Part shown: positions 17,293 through 27,009 of the stretch, in pieces
How positions within the stretch are numbered: position 1 is the first letter of the stretch
How the letters are laid out: every line of letters starts with the position of its first letter
Source: Pinisolibacter aquiterrae
GTDB taxonomy: Bacteria > Pseudomonadota > Alphaproteobacteria > Rhizobiales > Ancalomicrobiaceae
Reading direction: 5' to 3'
Length of the DNA stretch: 64,000 nucleotides
NCBI RefSeq assembly: GCF_019160155.1
Contig: NZ_JAFNIH010000006.1
Span: 1-64,000, forward strand
Made by a program: the position numbers and the translations under genes
The notes under the pieces: model-generated
Seen by the model: the letters and a program-made list of their open reading frames with translations, nothing else
What the model was told of the DNA's origin: nothing
Database searches by the model: none

Positions 17293-18168
17293 TCACTTGC
17301 GACGTGGCGCCGGGTCGGCACCGAGGGCGGCGCGGACCGAGAGACGGAAGATCGCCGCCGCGACCGCCCGCTCGGCGATCGCGTCGTCGGCGACGACGCG
17401 GACCGCGAAGCCGGCCGCGTTGGGCAGGTCGAGCAGACCCGCGACGAAACCCTCGCCGGTGGTGGCCGCGATCAGGGCGGTGGGCTCGGGAAGGCGTTCC
17501 TTCGGGCCGAGCAGCAGGTGGGTCGCGACCAGCCGTCGGGCACCGATCGCGCCCTGCGGTCCGAGGAGATCGGTGCCGGCGAGATCGAAGCGATCGGCGA
17601 AGAGGAGGCGGTTCGACGCCGCGCGGACCGTGGTCGCCGAGGCGAGGCGGGCGAAGGTGGCGCCGGCCGCGCGAGGGTCGTGAACCACGAAGGCTTCCGT
17701 CAGACAGGCGACCGCGCCGTCGCCGAGCCGGACCTCGGTCGTCGTCTCGACGGCGGCGCCGGGAAAGAGCACCAGCGGATCCGGCGTCATCGCCAGATAG
17801 GCCCCGTCCTCGAGGTCGAGGATGGTGGCGAGACGGGCCGCGCTCCCTCGGGCGTCGTGGGCGATCGTCGCCGACTGGGTGGTCAGATGGACCGCCGCCT
17901 CGCGGCCGAGGGCGATCCGGGTCTCCATCCGGTCGCCGCGATAGACCCCGCCCGAGGCCGACTGTTGATAGACCGTGGCGAATTCGGGCAGCGCCGCGTC
18001 GAGCGCGAAGGGCCGCGTCATGTGGAAGGGGTAGGAGACGAATTGCGCGCCGAGGCGGGTGGTCGCCCCGACCCGGTGAAAGGCGAGATCGAAGCGGCCG
18101 GTGCGGCCGGTGATCCCGGCCGCGCTCTCCGAGCCTGCGGTCGCCGGGACGGGCCGGATCGCGCTCAT
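17293..18168 (-). CDS. ureD: Urease accessory protein UreD (291 aa)
   Basis: Scaffold of the UreDFG complex that loads nickel into apo-urease. The motifs [50 protein letters not shown] and [12 protein letters not shown] are diagnostic; the last corresponds to the usual TTQAATKVY region. It is the last gene of the urease set and overlaps ureG by four bases. Canonical operons often start with ureD, so a 3' position is a notable rearrangement. The length is normal. Confidence 0.88.
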   Translation of the reverse strand: MSAIRPVPATAGSESAAGITGRTGRFDLAFHRVGATTRLGAQFVSYPFHMTRPFALDAALPEFATVYQQSASGGVYRGDRMETRIALGREAAVHLTTQSATIAHDARGSAARLATILDLEDGAYLAMTPDPLVLFPGAAVETTTEVRLGDGAVACLTEAFVVHDPRAAGATFARLASATTVRAASNRLLFADRFDLAGTDLLGPQGAIGARRLVATHLLLGPKERLPEPTALIAATTGEGFVAGLLDLPNAAGFAVRVVADDAIAERAVAAAIFRLSVRAALGADPAPRRK

Positions 18169-18821
18169 CGCAGCAACACGTCGCGGCAGATGTGATCGAT
18201 GACCGCGTCGATGCCGTCGCCGTCGCGGCAGACGGTGAGGGCGATCGGCCGGCCGGAGCGCACCGCGTCGGCCTCCCGGGTCATGCGCTCGAGATCGACC
18301 CCGACATGGGGGGCGAGGTCGATCTTGTTGACGACCAGGAGGTCGCACCGGATCACCCCCGGCCCCTTCTTGCGGGGGATGTCGTCGCCGCCGGCGACGT
18401 CGATGACGAACATCCACCAGTCGACCAGATCGAGCGAGAAGGTCGAGGCGAGATTGTCGCCGCCGCTCTCGATCAGGATCAGGTCGAGATCGGGAAAGGC
18501 CGCCTCGAGATCGTCGGCGGCGGCGATGTTGAGGGTCGGGTCCTCGCGGATCACCGTGTGCGGGCAGGCGCCGGCCTCCACCGCCACCACCCGGGCCGGG
18601 TCGATCAGGCCGGAGCGGCGGATGCGCTCGGCATCCTCGGCGGTGACGAGATCGTTGGTGACGACGGCGAGCGAGACGCCGCGTTCAGCGAGTGCCGGGA
18701 TCAGACGTTCGACCAGGGCGGTCTTGCCGGAGCCGACCGGGCCGCCGATGCCGACGCGGGCGGCGCCGAGCCGGGTGGGCACCGTCTTCGAGGGGGAGAT
18801 CGCGACGTCCATGGGGCTCAC
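18165..18821 (-). CDS. ureG: Urease accessory GTPase UreG (218 aa)
   Basis: SIMIBI-class GTPase that drives nickel insertion into urease. The P-loop [11 protein letters not shown] is at residues 26-36, the conserved metal-binding Cys-Pro-His is in [13 protein letters not shown], and the [10 protein letters not shown] guanine-specificity motif is present. The [12 protein letters not shown] stretch is the family signature. ATG 18821 overlaps the ureC stop; ATG 18812 is a possible alternative start. It lacks the His-rich N-terminus some UreG proteins carry; in this operon that feature is on UreE. Confidence 0.95.
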   Translation of the reverse strand: MSPMDVAISPSKTVPTRLGAARVGIGGPVGSGKTALVERLIPALAERGVSLAVVTNDLVTAEDAERIRRSGLIDPARVVAVEAGACPHTVIREDPTLNIAAADDLEAAFPDLDLILIESGGDNLASTFSLDLVDWWMFVIDVAGGDDIPRKKGPGVIRCDLLVVNKIDLAPHVGVDLERMTREADAVRSGRPIALTVCRDGDGIDAVIDHICRDVLLR

Positions 18822-20530
18822 CTCAACATGTAGCGGCGGGCGAGCGGCAAGTCCTTCGCCGGCTCACAAGTGGCGAGTTCGCCGTCGACGAAGACGTCGA
18901 AGGTCTGCGGATCGACGCGGATCTCGGGGCAGGCGTCGTTGCGCAGCATGTCGGCCTTGGTCAGACGGCGGGTGCCGGAGGCGGGCAGCAGTCGCTTCGA
19001 CAGGCCGAGCGATCCGCCCAGATCGGCCTCGATCGCGAGCGGATGGACGAACGAGGCGGAGAGCGCCTGTTTGGCGCGGCCGAAGGCGCCCCATTGCGGG
19101 CGCATGATCAGCGGTTCGCAGGTCATCAGCGAGGCGGCGCTGTCGCCCATGGCGCCCCAGGCGATGAAGCCGCCCTTGACGACCAGTTCCGGCTTGATGC
19201 CGAAGAAGGCCGGCCGCCACAGCACGACGTCGGCCATCTTACCGTCCTCGAGCGAACCGACATGGGCGTCGATGCCGAAGGTGCGGGCGGCATTGATGGT
19301 GTATTTGGCGATGTAGCGGCGGATGCGCTCGTTGTCGCCGATGCGGGTCGCCTCCTCGGGCAGGCGGCCACGCTGGCGCTTCATCTTGTCGGCGAGCTGC
19401 CAGGTGCGGCACACGACCTCGGCGATGCGGCCCATGCCCTGGCTGTCGGAACCGAGCATCGAGATGGCGCCGATGTCGTGCAGCACGTCCTCGGCGGCGA
19501 TGGTCTGGGCGCGGATCCGGCTCTCGGCGAAGGCGACGTCCTCGGGGATGGCCGGGTTGAGGTGATGGCACACCATGGTCATGTCGAGGTGTTCGTCGAA
19601 GGTGTTGACCGTGTAGGGATTGGTCGGGTTGGTCGAGGACGGCAGGCACCACGGCACCCCGGCGACGCGGATGATGTCGGGGGCATGGCCGCCGCCGGCC
19701 CCTTCGGTGTGGTACATGTGGATGGTGCGGCCGGCGATCGCGGCCAGCGTATCCTCGACGAAACCGGATTCGTTGAGCGTGTCGGTGTGGATCTGGACCT
19801 GGAAGTCCATCTCGTCGGCGACGGAGAGGCAGCAGTCGATCGCCGCGGGCATCGAGCCCCAGTCCTCGTGCAGCTTGAGCCCGAGACAGCCGGTCTGCAT
19901 CTGCTCGATCAGGGAGGCCGGGCGGTGGCTGTTGCCGCGCCCGAGGAAACCGAAGTTGATCGGCCAGGCCTCGGCCGCCTGCAGCATCTTGCCGGTGTTG
20001 AAGGGGCCGCCGCTGTCGATGCCGACGGTGATCGGTCCGAGCGATCCGCCGATCATGGTGGTGATGCCGGAGGCGATGGCGTGCTCGCAGAGTTGCGCGC
20101 TGTCGAAATGGACGTGGACGTCGATGGCGCCGGCGGTGGCGATCATGCCCTCGCAGTCGCGCACGGTGGTGGCGGCGGAGACGACGAGGCGCGGGTCGAC
20201 CCCTTCCATGACGGCGGGATTGCCGGCCTTGCCGAGGCCGACGATGCGGCCGTCGCGGATGCCGAGGTCGCCTTTGACGATGCCGAGCACGGCGTCGATC
20301 ACCACGACGTTGCAGAGGAGGAGATCGAGCGCGCCTTGCGCCGAGGTGACGCCGGCGGCGAGGCCGGCGCCGTCGCGCAGCGTCTTGCCGCCGCCGTGCA
20401 GGCATTCGTCGCCGGGGACCGCGTGGTCCTTCTCGACCACGGCGACGAGCGAGGTGTCGGCGAGGCGGATGCCGTCGCCGACGGTCGGTCCGTAGAGGGC
20501 GGCATAGTCGCGCCGCGACAGGATGGCCAT
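18818..20530 (-). CDS. ureC: Urease alpha (catalytic) subunit, divergent type (570 aa)
   Basis: Nickel enzyme hydrolysing urea to ammonia and carbamate. All catalytic residues are visible: His139 and His141 in DVHVHF, carbamylated Lys219 and His221 in KLHEDWG, His248 ([10 protein letters not shown]), His274 ([12 protein letters not shown]), Cys321-His322 on the flap (MVCHHLN) and Asp362 (GSDSQGMGR). Residues 163-182 differ from the usual GPAxGTxATTCTPG pocket segment, reading [18 protein letters not shown] instead, and HFDSAQL replaces the usual HFICPQQ. This, with a fused UreAB, places it in a divergent urease group. It overlaps ureG by four bases. Confidence 0.93.
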   Translation of the reverse strand: MAILSRRDYAALYGPTVGDGIRLADTSLVAVVEKDHAVPGDECLHGGGKTLRDGAGLAAGVTSAQGALDLLLCNVVVIDAVLGIVKGDLGIRDGRIVGLGKAGNPAVMEGVDPRLVVSAATTVRDCEGMIATAGAIDVHVHFDSAQLCEHAIASGITTMIGGSLGPITVGIDSGGPFNTGKMLQAAEAWPINFGFLGRGNSHRPASLIEQMQTGCLGLKLHEDWGSMPAAIDCCLSVADEMDFQVQIHTDTLNESGFVEDTLAAIAGRTIHMYHTEGAGGGHAPDIIRVAGVPWCLPSSTNPTNPYTVNTFDEHLDMTMVCHHLNPAIPEDVAFAESRIRAQTIAAEDVLHDIGAISMLGSDSQGMGRIAEVVCRTWQLADKMKRQRGRLPEEATRIGDNERIRRYIAKYTINAARTFGIDAHVGSLEDGKMADVVLWRPAFFGIKPELVVKGGFIAWGAMGDSAASLMTCEPLIMRPQWGAFGRAKQALSASFVHPLAIEADLGGSLGLSKRLLPASGTRRLTKADMLRNDACPEIRVDPQTFDVFVDGELATCEPAKDLPLARRYMLR

Positions 20531-20547
20531 GGTCGTTCTCCTCTCTC

Positions 20548-20674
20548 ATACCAATCTCGGGAACTCCCGACTCGTCGGGAGTTCCCGAGGTTTCGGCCTG
20601 ACCGGCCGACGCCCGGTCGGGCTTGCCTTCGCTCACGCAGTTTCGAACAAGTCGAAATTGCGTGAGCTCGGTAT
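20548..20674. repeat. 127-bp three-hairpin element, copy 1
   Basis: Starts ATACC and ends GGTAT. Hairpin 1 (CTCGGGAACTCCCGA with its mirror), a conserved middle hairpin (GCCTGACCGG with CCGGTCGGGC) and hairpin 3 (CTCACGCAGTTTCGA with TCGAAATTGCGTGAG) follow each other. It fills most of the ureAB-ureC gap, and its last base is the first base of the ureAB stop codon complement. Copies 2 and 3 have the same length and middle but different outer stem sequences. Confidence 0.85.
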
Positions 20675-21369
20675 CAGGCGCCGCGAAAGCCGCGGGCTCG
20701 GGCGCGCTCGAGGGCGCTCGCGCGCACGTCCGGATCGTCGGCGGACCCCTCGGTCAGGCCGTTGAGGCCGGTCAGTTCGCGGCGGCCGCCGAAGGTGGTG
20801 AGCACCACCTCCTTCTCCTGGCCGGGCTCGAAGCGGACGGCGGTGCCGGCGGCGATGTCGAGGCGCAGGCCGAAGGCGGCAGCGCGGTCGAAGTCGAGGG
20901 CGCGGTTGGTCTCGAAGAAATGGAAATGGCTGCCGATCTGCACCGGCCGGTCGCCGGTGTTGACGACGCGCAGGCGGACCTTCGGCCGACCGGCGTTGAG
21001 TTCGATCTCACCCTCCTCGGCGAGGATCGCGCCGGGTTCGAGCGGGTCGACCTCGGCGCCGGCGGGTGGGCGGATCGGCTCGTGGACGGTGACGAGTTTG
21101 GTCCCGTCGGAAAAGGCGGCCTCGACCTGGAGCATCGGCACCATCGCGGCGACGCCGGGCAGGACGTCGGCGGTGGTCAGCACGGTGGCGCCGAAGGCCA
21201 TCGCCTCGGCGACCGAGCGGCCGTCGCGCGCCGCCTCCAGGATCTCGTCGGCGATCAGCGCCACGGCCTCGGGGTGGTTCAGCCTCAATCCGCGCGCGCG
21301 GCGCTTGCGGGCGAGTTCGGCGGCGGTGAAGAGCGTCAGGCGCTCGAGCTCGGTCGGTGTCAGCAGCAT
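20674..21369 (-). CDS. ureAB: Fused urease gamma-beta subunit UreAB (231 aa)
   Basis: One chain joins UreA (residues about 1-100: [35 protein letters not shown], ending in the KLVTVHEPI motif) to UreB (about 110-215: [31 protein letters not shown]). Both halves are complete, so it replaces separate gamma and beta subunits of the urease trimer. ATG 21369 gives the natural UreA start; an upstream in-frame ATG would add 15 unlike residues. It lies 10 bases after ureF. A 127-bp repeat element begins at its stop codon. Confidence 0.93.
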   Translation of the reverse strand: MLLTPTELERLTLFTAAELARKRRARGLRLNHPEAVALIADEILEAARDGRSVAEAMAFGATVLTTADVLPGVAAMVPMLQVEAAFSDGTKLVTVHEPIRPPAGAEVDPLEPGAILAEEGEIELNAGRPKVRLRVVNTGDRPVQIGSHFHFFETNRALDFDRAAAFGLRLDIAAGTAVRFEPGQEKEVVLTTFGGRRELTGLNGLTEGSADDPDVRASALERARARGFRGA

Positions 21370-21379
21370 GGCCGATCCC

Positions 21380-22060
21380 TCAGTTGGAAAAGAGGCGGAG
21401 GTCGCCGGTGGCATGGCGGGCGCAGGCGATCTCGACGACCGGCAGGAAGGCCGAGAAGGGCTGACCGTCGGCGATCGGGCGGCGGCAGACGGCGGCGAGA
21501 TCGGCGGTCACGGTGGCGATCGCGGTCTGGGCCTCGATCGCTCCGACCAGCCCGAGCCGGATCGCCGCCGTCGCCGGTCCGATCACCGCGACATGGCCGC
21601 CCATGGCGCTCGCGGTGGTCTCGTCGAGCCCGAGGCGTGCCCACAGGAGGCCCTGGACGACGGCGACATGGCCGGGCGCCATGCCCTCGCGTATCCGGCG
21701 GTGGTAGGCCTCGGCGCCCGGGGTGCCGAGGCGGCGGTGGGCGGTGAGGAAGGCGAGGCCGTTGCGCCGCGATCCGGCGCGCAGCGGTTCGCTCGCGGTC
21801 GAGGCCTCGACCTCCGCGTCGACCGTGGCGACGCGGTCGAGGTCGGCCGCGGCGCGATGGGCGCGGACGAGGGCGACACGATCGGCGCCGGCCCAGCGCC
21901 GCAGCACCTGATCGGCGAGGAAGGCGGCGAGATCGAAGGGGCCGAAGTCGTCGGCGAGGGCGGCGCGCGCCTCGAGGCCTTGCGAGAAGGCGAAACCGCC
22001 GGACGGGAAGGTCCCGTCGGCGTGGCGCAAGGCGAGGAGGAGCGCCGCCGGATCGGTCAT
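21380..22060 (-). CDS. ureF: Urease accessory protein UreF (226 aa)
   Basis: All-helical partner of UreD and UreG that gates GTP-dependent nickel delivery. The signature [25 protein letters not shown] (here DGTFPSGG for the usual DSxFPxGxFxxSxGLE) opens the protein. [16 protein letters not shown] and the C-terminal [12 protein letters not shown] region match the family. ATG 22060 overlaps the ureE stop in an ATGA junction. The length is typical. Confidence 0.9.
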   Translation of the reverse strand: MTDPAALLLALRHADGTFPSGGFAFSQGLEARAALADDFGPFDLAAFLADQVLRRWAGADRVALVRAHRAAADLDRVATVDAEVEASTASEPLRAGSRRNGLAFLTAHRRLGTPGAEAYHRRIREGMAPGHVAVVQGLLWARLGLDETTASAMGGHVAVIGPATAAIRLGLVGAIEAQTAIATVTADLAAVCRRPIADGQPFSAFLPVVEIACARHATGDLRLFSN

Positions 22061-22608
22061 GCCCCGTCCTCGAGGATCTCGACCCGGCCGGCGGCGATCA
22101 GGGGGGCGATCCGGGCGCGGTAGTCGGCCTCCGGCGCCTCCAGCGCGACGGCGAGATCGTCGCCGTCGAAACGCACCCGCCAATGGAGATTGCCGGCGTT
22201 CCAGCCGAGTTCGAGCGCGGCGGCGGCGTCGGTCGGGCGCAGGCGGAGCCAACGTCGCTCGGTGACGCGGACGACGGCGGCATGGTGGTCGCCGCAGGCG
22301 ATCACCGCCCCGTCGAAGAGGACGACGTCGCGGGGCAGGGCGATCAGGAATTCGGTGCCGAGCGAGCCGACCGCGCGCAGGCGGTGGCGGGCGAGATCGA
22401 CGGTGTCGAGGATCAGGTCCTCGCAGGCCCCGGCATGGGCGAGGCGATGGAGATGATCGGCGAAGGGGGGATCGAGCCGGCTGCCGAGCACGCCCTCGAC
22501 CCGGATCGACGGGCGAGGGGCGTGGTGGTGGTGGTCGTCGCCGTGGTGGTGAGGGTGGTGGGGAGCGTGATCGTGAGGCGAGACACGATGGGCCGACGCC
22601 GTCGTCAT
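22057..22608 (-). CDS. ureE: Urease accessory nickel chaperone UreE with N-terminal His-rich tail (183 aa)
   Basis: Nickel metallochaperone feeding UreG. Residues 12-32 are a histidine-rich tract (HDHAPHHPHHHGDDHHHH). In most UreE proteins the His-rich tail is at the C-terminus, so its N-terminal position is unusual. The folded part shows DLARHRLRAVGSLGTEFLIALP and ELGWNAGNLHW, corresponding to the conserved LGNRHW nickel-site region. It is the first urease gene of the block, 67 bases after a MetX-like hydrolase gene with a strong hairpin between. Confidence 0.88.
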   Translation of the reverse strand: MTTASAHRVSPHDHAPHHPHHHGDDHHHHAPRPSIRVEGVLGSRLDPPFADHLHRLAHAGACEDLILDTVDLARHRLRAVGSLGTEFLIALPRDVVLFDGAVIACGDHHAAVVRVTERRWLRLRPTDAAAALELGWNAGNLHWRVRFDGDDLAVALEAPEADYRARIAPLIAAGRVEILEDGA

Positions 22609-22640
22609 GGTGGATCTCCGAGCGCGATCTTGCGAGAGGG

Positions 22641-22668
22641 GACCTCCGCCGGCGGACCGGCGGAGGTC
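22641..22668 (-). promoter_or_regulatory. Intercistronic hairpin between the MetX-like gene and ureE
   Basis: GACCTCCGCCGG and CCGGCGGAGGTC pair perfectly (12 bp) around CGGA. No T-tract. It may divide or stabilise the long nitrogen-operon mRNA. Confidence 0.6.
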
Positions 22669-22675
22669 GTCGGCG

Positions 22676-23695
22676 TCAGCTCGCCAGGAGCTCCTTGAGC
22701 TTGGCGTCGAGGAAGGCGACGTCGGTCGGGTTGGTGCCCGGACCGCCGGCGAAGTGGCCCCACACCGAGGGGATCGGAATCAGGGTGGCGTTCGGCATGT
22801 TCGCCACCTCGAACTCGCTGTCGGCGACGCGGAAATAGAGATCCGTCTCGCCGGGCATGACGTAGGTCTTGGCCTTGATCGCGCCGAGCGCCTTGACGAA
22901 GTCGCCGCCGTAGATCTCGTTGGCGGAGATGTCGCCGTTCTGCCAGGTCCACAGCATGGTCAGCAGGTTGTTGGGATCGCGCGGCAGGAAGAAGCCTTCC
23001 CAGAAGGCGACCAGGAAGTCCTCGAGCGAGGAATAGCCGAGGGCGTCGATGTCGAGGTTGGCGCGATAGAAGTCCTGCGAGAAACCCCAGCCGGCGTAGA
23101 CGCGGGCGGCGGCGCGCAGGCCCTTGGCCGGCTTGGTGGTGTACCAACCCTCGGCGAAGGCGCCGTCGGCGGTCAGCGCCGCCTTGACGCCCTCGAGGAA
23201 GACCTTGTTGTGGCGCGAGCACTTGGCCGAGCCGCAGAAGGGGGCGAGCAGATCCATCATGTCGGGGTACATCGCCCCCCAATGGAAGGTCTGGAGCGCG
23301 CCCATCGACCAGCCGACGACGAGGCGGATGTGTTCGATGCCGAACTTCTCGGTCACCAGACGATGCTGGACGCGGACGTTGTCGTAGGGCGTGACGTCAG
23401 GAAAGCGCGGGCCGTTGTAGGGCTCGGGCGTGTTGCTGGCCGAGGACGACAGGCCGTTGCCGAGCATGTTGGGGATGATGATGAAGTATTTGGTCGGGTC
23501 GAGCGCCATGCCCTCGCCGATCAGCCATTCGTTGTCGTAGTGCTGGCCCGAGTACCAGGTCGGATAGACGATGACGTTGTCCTTGGCGGCATTGAGCGTG
23601 CCGAAGGTCTTGTAGGCGAGCTTGCAGTCGCGAATGGTCGCGCCACTCTGCAGGGCGACGTCGCCGAGATCGTAGATTTCATAGTCGAGAGGCAT
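22676..23695 (-). CDS. Alpha/beta hydrolase, homoserine O-acetyltransferase (MetX)-like (339 aa)
   Basis: Alpha/beta-hydrolase of the MetX/HAT superfamily. The nucleophile elbow VGWSMGALQ gives the catalytic Ser, MPGETDLYF the likely Asp, and WGHFAGGPG the likely His. The N-terminus (LGDVALQSGATIRDCKLAYKTFGTLNAAKDNVIVYPTWYSG) is typical. True MetX is longer and acts in methionine synthesis, but here the gene sits between an NCS1 permease and ureE. A hydrolase or acyltransferase role on an amide-derived compound is therefore more likely than methionine synthesis. Function is inferred only. Confidence 0.75.
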   Translation of the reverse strand: MPLDYEIYDLGDVALQSGATIRDCKLAYKTFGTLNAAKDNVIVYPTWYSGQHYDNEWLIGEGMALDPTKYFIIIPNMLGNGLSSSASNTPEPYNGPRFPDVTPYDNVRVQHRLVTEKFGIEHIRLVVGWSMGALQTFHWGAMYPDMMDLLAPFCGSAKCSRHNKVFLEGVKAALTADGAFAEGWYTTKPAKGLRAAARVYAGWGFSQDFYRANLDIDALGYSSLEDFLVAFWEGFFLPRDPNNLLTMLWTWQNGDISANEIYGGDFVKALGAIKAKTYVMPGETDLYFRVADSEFEVANMPNATLIPIPSVWGHFAGGPGTNPTDVAFLDAKLKELLAS

Positions 23696-23735
23696 GGGAT
23701 CGATCCTCGATCGGAGAGAGGAGAGGTTCGGGAGG

Positions 23736-25067
23736 TCAGGCGGTCGCCCGACCCCGCTGCGAGAGGAGCCAGTAGGCGACGGCCGCGACCACGGCGGCGG
23801 AGATCGCCGTCGACAGGAAGGGCGCCGTCTCCTCGACGAGGAAGGCGACGATCGAGCCGACCGCCCAGGCCAGGAAGGCGGTCCCGCGCCAATCGGCGTC
23901 GATCTCGGCCTTGGGGCGCAGGAGGTACTGGTCGACCAGGATGATCGCACCGATCGGCGGTACCAGGATGCCCAGAAGCGACAGCCACTGGATGAAGAAC
24001 GCCCAGACGTTGCCGGCGGCGACGACGATGCCGATCACGCCGAGGATGATCGCCAGGAGACGCATGTGGCTGCCGACGATGCGCGACCAGCCGGTGGCGG
24101 CGTTGTAGAGGCAGTGCGAACAGACCGAACCGAGGTTGCAGTAGAGGAAGGCGAAGGCGAGCACGCTGAGCCAAGTGAGCTGCATGCCGTTCAGGTAGCC
24201 GAACATGTTGTCGTTGCCGAAGGGATTGGCGTTCGGCACGGCGAGAGCGGCGGTCATGATGCCGCCGACCAGCATGGCGACCATGTTGGCGAAGGGGAAG
24301 GCGCTGAAGGTGGCGATCAGCGACGACTTCGGATCCTTGGCCCAACGGTTGAAGTCGGCGGTGACGGTACCGGCGTCGATGAAGAGCGCCAGAACGACGG
24401 TCAGGCCGACGCCCATCGACATGGTGGCGGTGCCGTTGTTGCCGGCGTAGTCGAGGATCGCGGAGACGCCGACCTTGGCGGTGACGTCGCCGACCACCCA
24501 CAGGCCGAGCACCACGAAGAGCGGCACCGAGACCATGCCGATCCAGTGCAGGCCGCGCACGCCGACGAAGGTGATGGCGATGTAGAGCACGCCGGCGATG
24601 GTGGTCATCAGCACGTAGTTGAGACCGTAGGTGCTGCTGACCAGCGCGCCGGTGATGCCGGTCTGGACGGCGTACCAGCCGAGCAGCAGCGTCGAGAGCA
24701 GGCCGGAGGCGAAGACGTAGCCCTTGCGGCCGAACACGACCGAGGCGAGCAGGGCGAAGTTGACGCCGCGCCGCGTGCCGAGCACGCCGAGGGCGCCGAC
24801 ATAGGCGAACATCAGCAGATTGCCGATGATCATGGCGAGGAGCGCGCGCTTGAAGCCCATGCCGAGCACCAGCAGGGACCCGGTCATGGCGCCGGTGATG
24901 ATCATCGGGAAGCCCAGCCACACCATGGTGACCGAGAAGAGGCTGCGGCGCGCGGCGGCCGGAACCGGGACGTGCTCGTATTCTTCGCCGAGCAGCTTGT
25001 CGACGTCTTCCTCGACGATCTCGAGGGTGCTGTGGCCTTCGTGCGACTTGGTGTCGACGTTCGTCAT
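23736..25067 (-). CDS. NCS1-family permease, cytosine/allantoin/hydantoin type (443 aa)
   Basis: Inner-membrane permease with about twelve hydrophobic segments after an acidic 40-residue N-terminus. The pattern (LFSVTMVWLGFPMIITGAMTGSLL, SVVFGRKGYVFASGLLS, FIDAGTVTADFNRWAKDP) fits CodB/PucI-like NCS1 transporters of nucleobases, allantoin, hydantoins or related ureides. Its place between amiE and urease suggests import of a nitrogen compound later broken down to amide or urea. The substrate cannot be fixed by sequence. ATG 25067 gives a normal family length. Confidence 0.85.
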   Translation of the reverse strand: MTNVDTKSHEGHSTLEIVEEDVDKLLGEEYEHVPVPAAARRSLFSVTMVWLGFPMIITGAMTGSLLVLGMGFKRALLAMIIGNLLMFAYVGALGVLGTRRGVNFALLASVVFGRKGYVFASGLLSTLLLGWYAVQTGITGALVSSTYGLNYVLMTTIAGVLYIAITFVGVRGLHWIGMVSVPLFVVLGLWVVGDVTAKVGVSAILDYAGNNGTATMSMGVGLTVVLALFIDAGTVTADFNRWAKDPKSSLIATFSAFPFANMVAMLVGGIMTAALAVPNANPFGNDNMFGYLNGMQLTWLSVLAFAFLYCNLGSVCSHCLYNAATGWSRIVGSHMRLLAIILGVIGIVVAAGNVWAFFIQWLSLLGILVPPIGAIILVDQYLLRPKAEIDADWRGTAFLAWAVGSIVAFLVEETAPFLSTAISAAVVAAVAYWLLSQRGRATA

Positions 25068-25149
25068 CGGTGACCCCTTGGGTTCGTGGAACGGGAAAGG
25101 AGAAGGCGTTCGGCAACACGGCGGTTCGGCCGTGGCGTCCGGGCAGGGG

Positions 25150-25173
25150 CCCCGGACCTCGGACGGTCCGGGG
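25150..25173 (-). promoter_or_regulatory. Intercistronic hairpin after amiE
   Basis: CCCCGGACC and GGTCCGGGG form a perfect 9-bp stem around TCGGAC, eleven bases downstream of the amiE stop. There is no T-tract. It probably stabilises or processes the mRNA between amiE and the permease gene. Confidence 0.5.
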
Positions 25174-25183
25174 CGATGCGACG

Positions 25184-26218
25184 TCAGCGATGGGTGACCT
25201 TGTGGGGGATGCCCTCGATCGGGCATTCCTCGGAGCCGACGGTGGTGCGGGTCATCGCCTCGACCATCTCGCGGGTGCCTTCCGGATCGGCCGCCCACTT
25301 CTTGTAGAAGTCGTAGGGGCAGGCGGCGGTGCCGCGATCGCCGTCACCGGAGTTGATCATGCCGGTGTAGCCGCGGTGCACGAGCTTGAAGAGGTGGTTC
25401 TGCGCCTGACCGTTCTTGCGGGCGTCGCGGATCAGCGAGGTGGAGAGCTGGGCGTACTGGATGCCGTACTCCTCCTCGCCGCATTCGCCGAGCGTGCGGC
25501 CGTCGAAGCCGACCAGCATCGAATGGCCGAAATAGGTGTAGACGCCGTCGAAGCCGGCGCAGTTGGCGACCGCCACATAGACGTTGTTGGCCCAGGCCAT
25601 GGCGCGGGCCATGATCACCTGCTGTTCCTTGGCCGGATACATGTAGCCCTGGCAGCGGACGATCAGCTCGGCGCCGCGCATCGCGCAGTCGCGCCAGATC
25701 TCCGGGTAGTTGCCGTCGTCGCAGATGATCAGCGAGATCTTGAGGCCCTTCGGGCCCTCGGTGACATAGGTGCAGTCGCCGGGATACCAGCCCTCGATCG
25801 GCACCCAGGGCATGATCTTGCGGTACTTCTGGACGATCTCACCCTTGTCGTTCATCAGGATGAGGGTGTTGTAGGGCGCCTTGTTGGGGTGCTCCTCGTG
25901 GCGCTCGCCGGTCAGCGAGAACACGCCCCAGACCTTGGCCTTGCGGCAGGCCTCGGCGAAGATGTCGGTCTCGTCGCCGGGAATGGAGGCGGCGTTCTCG
26001 TACATCTCCTTGCTGTCGTACATGATGCCGTGGCTGGAATATTCCGGGAAGACGATCAGATCGAGACCCGGAAGACCCTGCTTGATGCCCACCACCATGT
26101 CGGCGATCTTGCGGCAGTTGTCGATGATCTCGGCCTTGGTGTGGATCCGCGGCATCTTGTAGTTGACGACGGCGACGCCGACGGTGTCGGCGGTGGAAAT
26201 GATGTCTCCGTGAAGCAT
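25184..26218 (-). CDS. amiE: Aliphatic amidase AmiE (344 aa)
   Basis: Nitrilase-superfamily amidase converting short aliphatic amides (acetamide, propionamide) to acids and ammonia. The catalytic triad is at the same numbering as known AmiE: Glu59 (FPEYS), Lys134 (YRKIMP) and Cys166 ([10 protein letters not shown]). The opening [20 protein letters not shown] is also conserved, and the overall match to the Pseudomonas enzyme is very close. The related formamidase AmiF is less likely by sequence. Placement after urtE and under AmiC/AmiR-type regulation supports an amide-inducible role. Confidence 0.93.
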   Translation of the reverse strand: MLHGDIISTADTVGVAVVNYKMPRIHTKAEIIDNCRKIADMVVGIKQGLPGLDLIVFPEYSSHGIMYDSKEMYENAASIPGDETDIFAEACRKAKVWGVFSLTGERHEEHPNKAPYNTLILMNDKGEIVQKYRKIMPWVPIEGWYPGDCTYVTEGPKGLKISLIICDDGNYPEIWRDCAMRGAELIVRCQGYMYPAKEQQVIMARAMAWANNVYVAVANCAGFDGVYTYFGHSMLVGFDGRTLGECGEEEYGIQYAQLSTSLIRDARKNGQAQNHLFKLVHRGYTGMINSGDGDRGTAACPYDFYKKWAADPEGTREMVEAMTRTTVGSEECPIEGIPHKVTHR

Positions 26219-26313
26219 GACGGTCTCCTGTCTTCTCGAGGTATGGCTCCCCGTTCGCCGCGAGCGGGGCTCGCGGACGTCGGGTCGCGTGGTGGGCGTG
26301 CGGATGCGGGAGG

Positions 26314-27009
26314 TCAGACCGAGAGGTAGGTGTGGACCACCTCCCGGGTGAGGTCTTCGGGCGTGCCGGAGGCCGCGACGTGTCCCTTTTCGACGATCAC
26401 GAAGCGATCACAGGCGCGGCGGGCGAATTCGACGTTCTGTTCGACGAGCACGACGGCGATGCCGTGTTTCTTGTTGATCTCGAGGATGATGTTCTCGATC
26501 TCCTCGACGATCGACGGCTGGATACCCTCGCAGGGTTCGTCGAGAAGCAGGACCTTGGGGTCGGTGGCGAGGGCGCGGGCGATCGCCAATTGTTGTTGCT
26601 GGCCGCCGGACAGGACGCCGCCGGGGCGGTCGAGATTGTCCTGCAGATAGGGAAAGAGGTGGGGGACCAGATCCGGGATCCGCCGGACGCCGTCGGGACG
26701 GGCGAAACAGCCCATCAGGATGTTCTCGCGGATCGAGAAGTCGGGGAAGATCTCGCGGCCCTGGGGCACGTAGCCGATGCCGGCGCGGGCGCGCTCGTGG
26801 GTGGTCGCCTGCGACAGGTCGACGTCGTCGAGGGTGATCGAGCCGGTCGCCCGGTCGGTCAGGCCCATGATCGTCTTCATCGCCGTGGTCTTGCCGACGC
26901 CGTTGCGGCCGAGCACCGCCAGGATGCCGTGGTCCGGGACCTCGAGCGAGAAGTCGTGCAGGACGTGGCTGCGGTCGTAGTAGCTGTCGACACCGCTGAG
27001 CTTCAGCAT
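26314..27009 (-). CDS. urtE: Urea/amide ABC transporter ATPase UrtE (231 aa)
   Basis: LivF-type ATPase. Walker A is GRNGVGKTT, the signature [15 protein letters not shown], and Walker [19 protein letters not shown]. The Cys-Glu-Gly-Ile-Gln sequence after the Walker B Glu-Pro and the start [19 protein letters not shown] are typical of UrtE rather than LivF. It overlaps urtD in an ATGA junction. It pairs with UrtD to power urea or short-amide import. Confidence 0.92.
   Translation of the reverse strand: MLKLSGVDSYYDRSHVLHDFSLEVPDHGILAVLGRNGVGKTTAMKTIMGLTDRATGSITLDDVDLSQATTHERARAGIGYVPQGREIFPDFSIRENILMGCFARPDGVRRIPDLVPHLFPYLQDNLDRPGGVLSGGQQQQLAIARALATDPKVLLLDEPCEGIQPSIVEEIENIILEINKKHGIAVVLVEQNVEFARRACDRFVIVEKGHVAASGTPEDLTREVVHTYLSV

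Noticed and set aside
18818-20530. UreC as an inactive urease or a different amidohydrolase
   Set aside because: Every catalytic and nickel-binding residue is present and all accessory genes accompany it.
20531-20673. Simple terminator between ureAB and ureC
   Set aside because: The hairpins lack T-tracts and are part of a repeated 127-bp element found elsewhere; ureC must be transcribed through it unless it has its own promoter.
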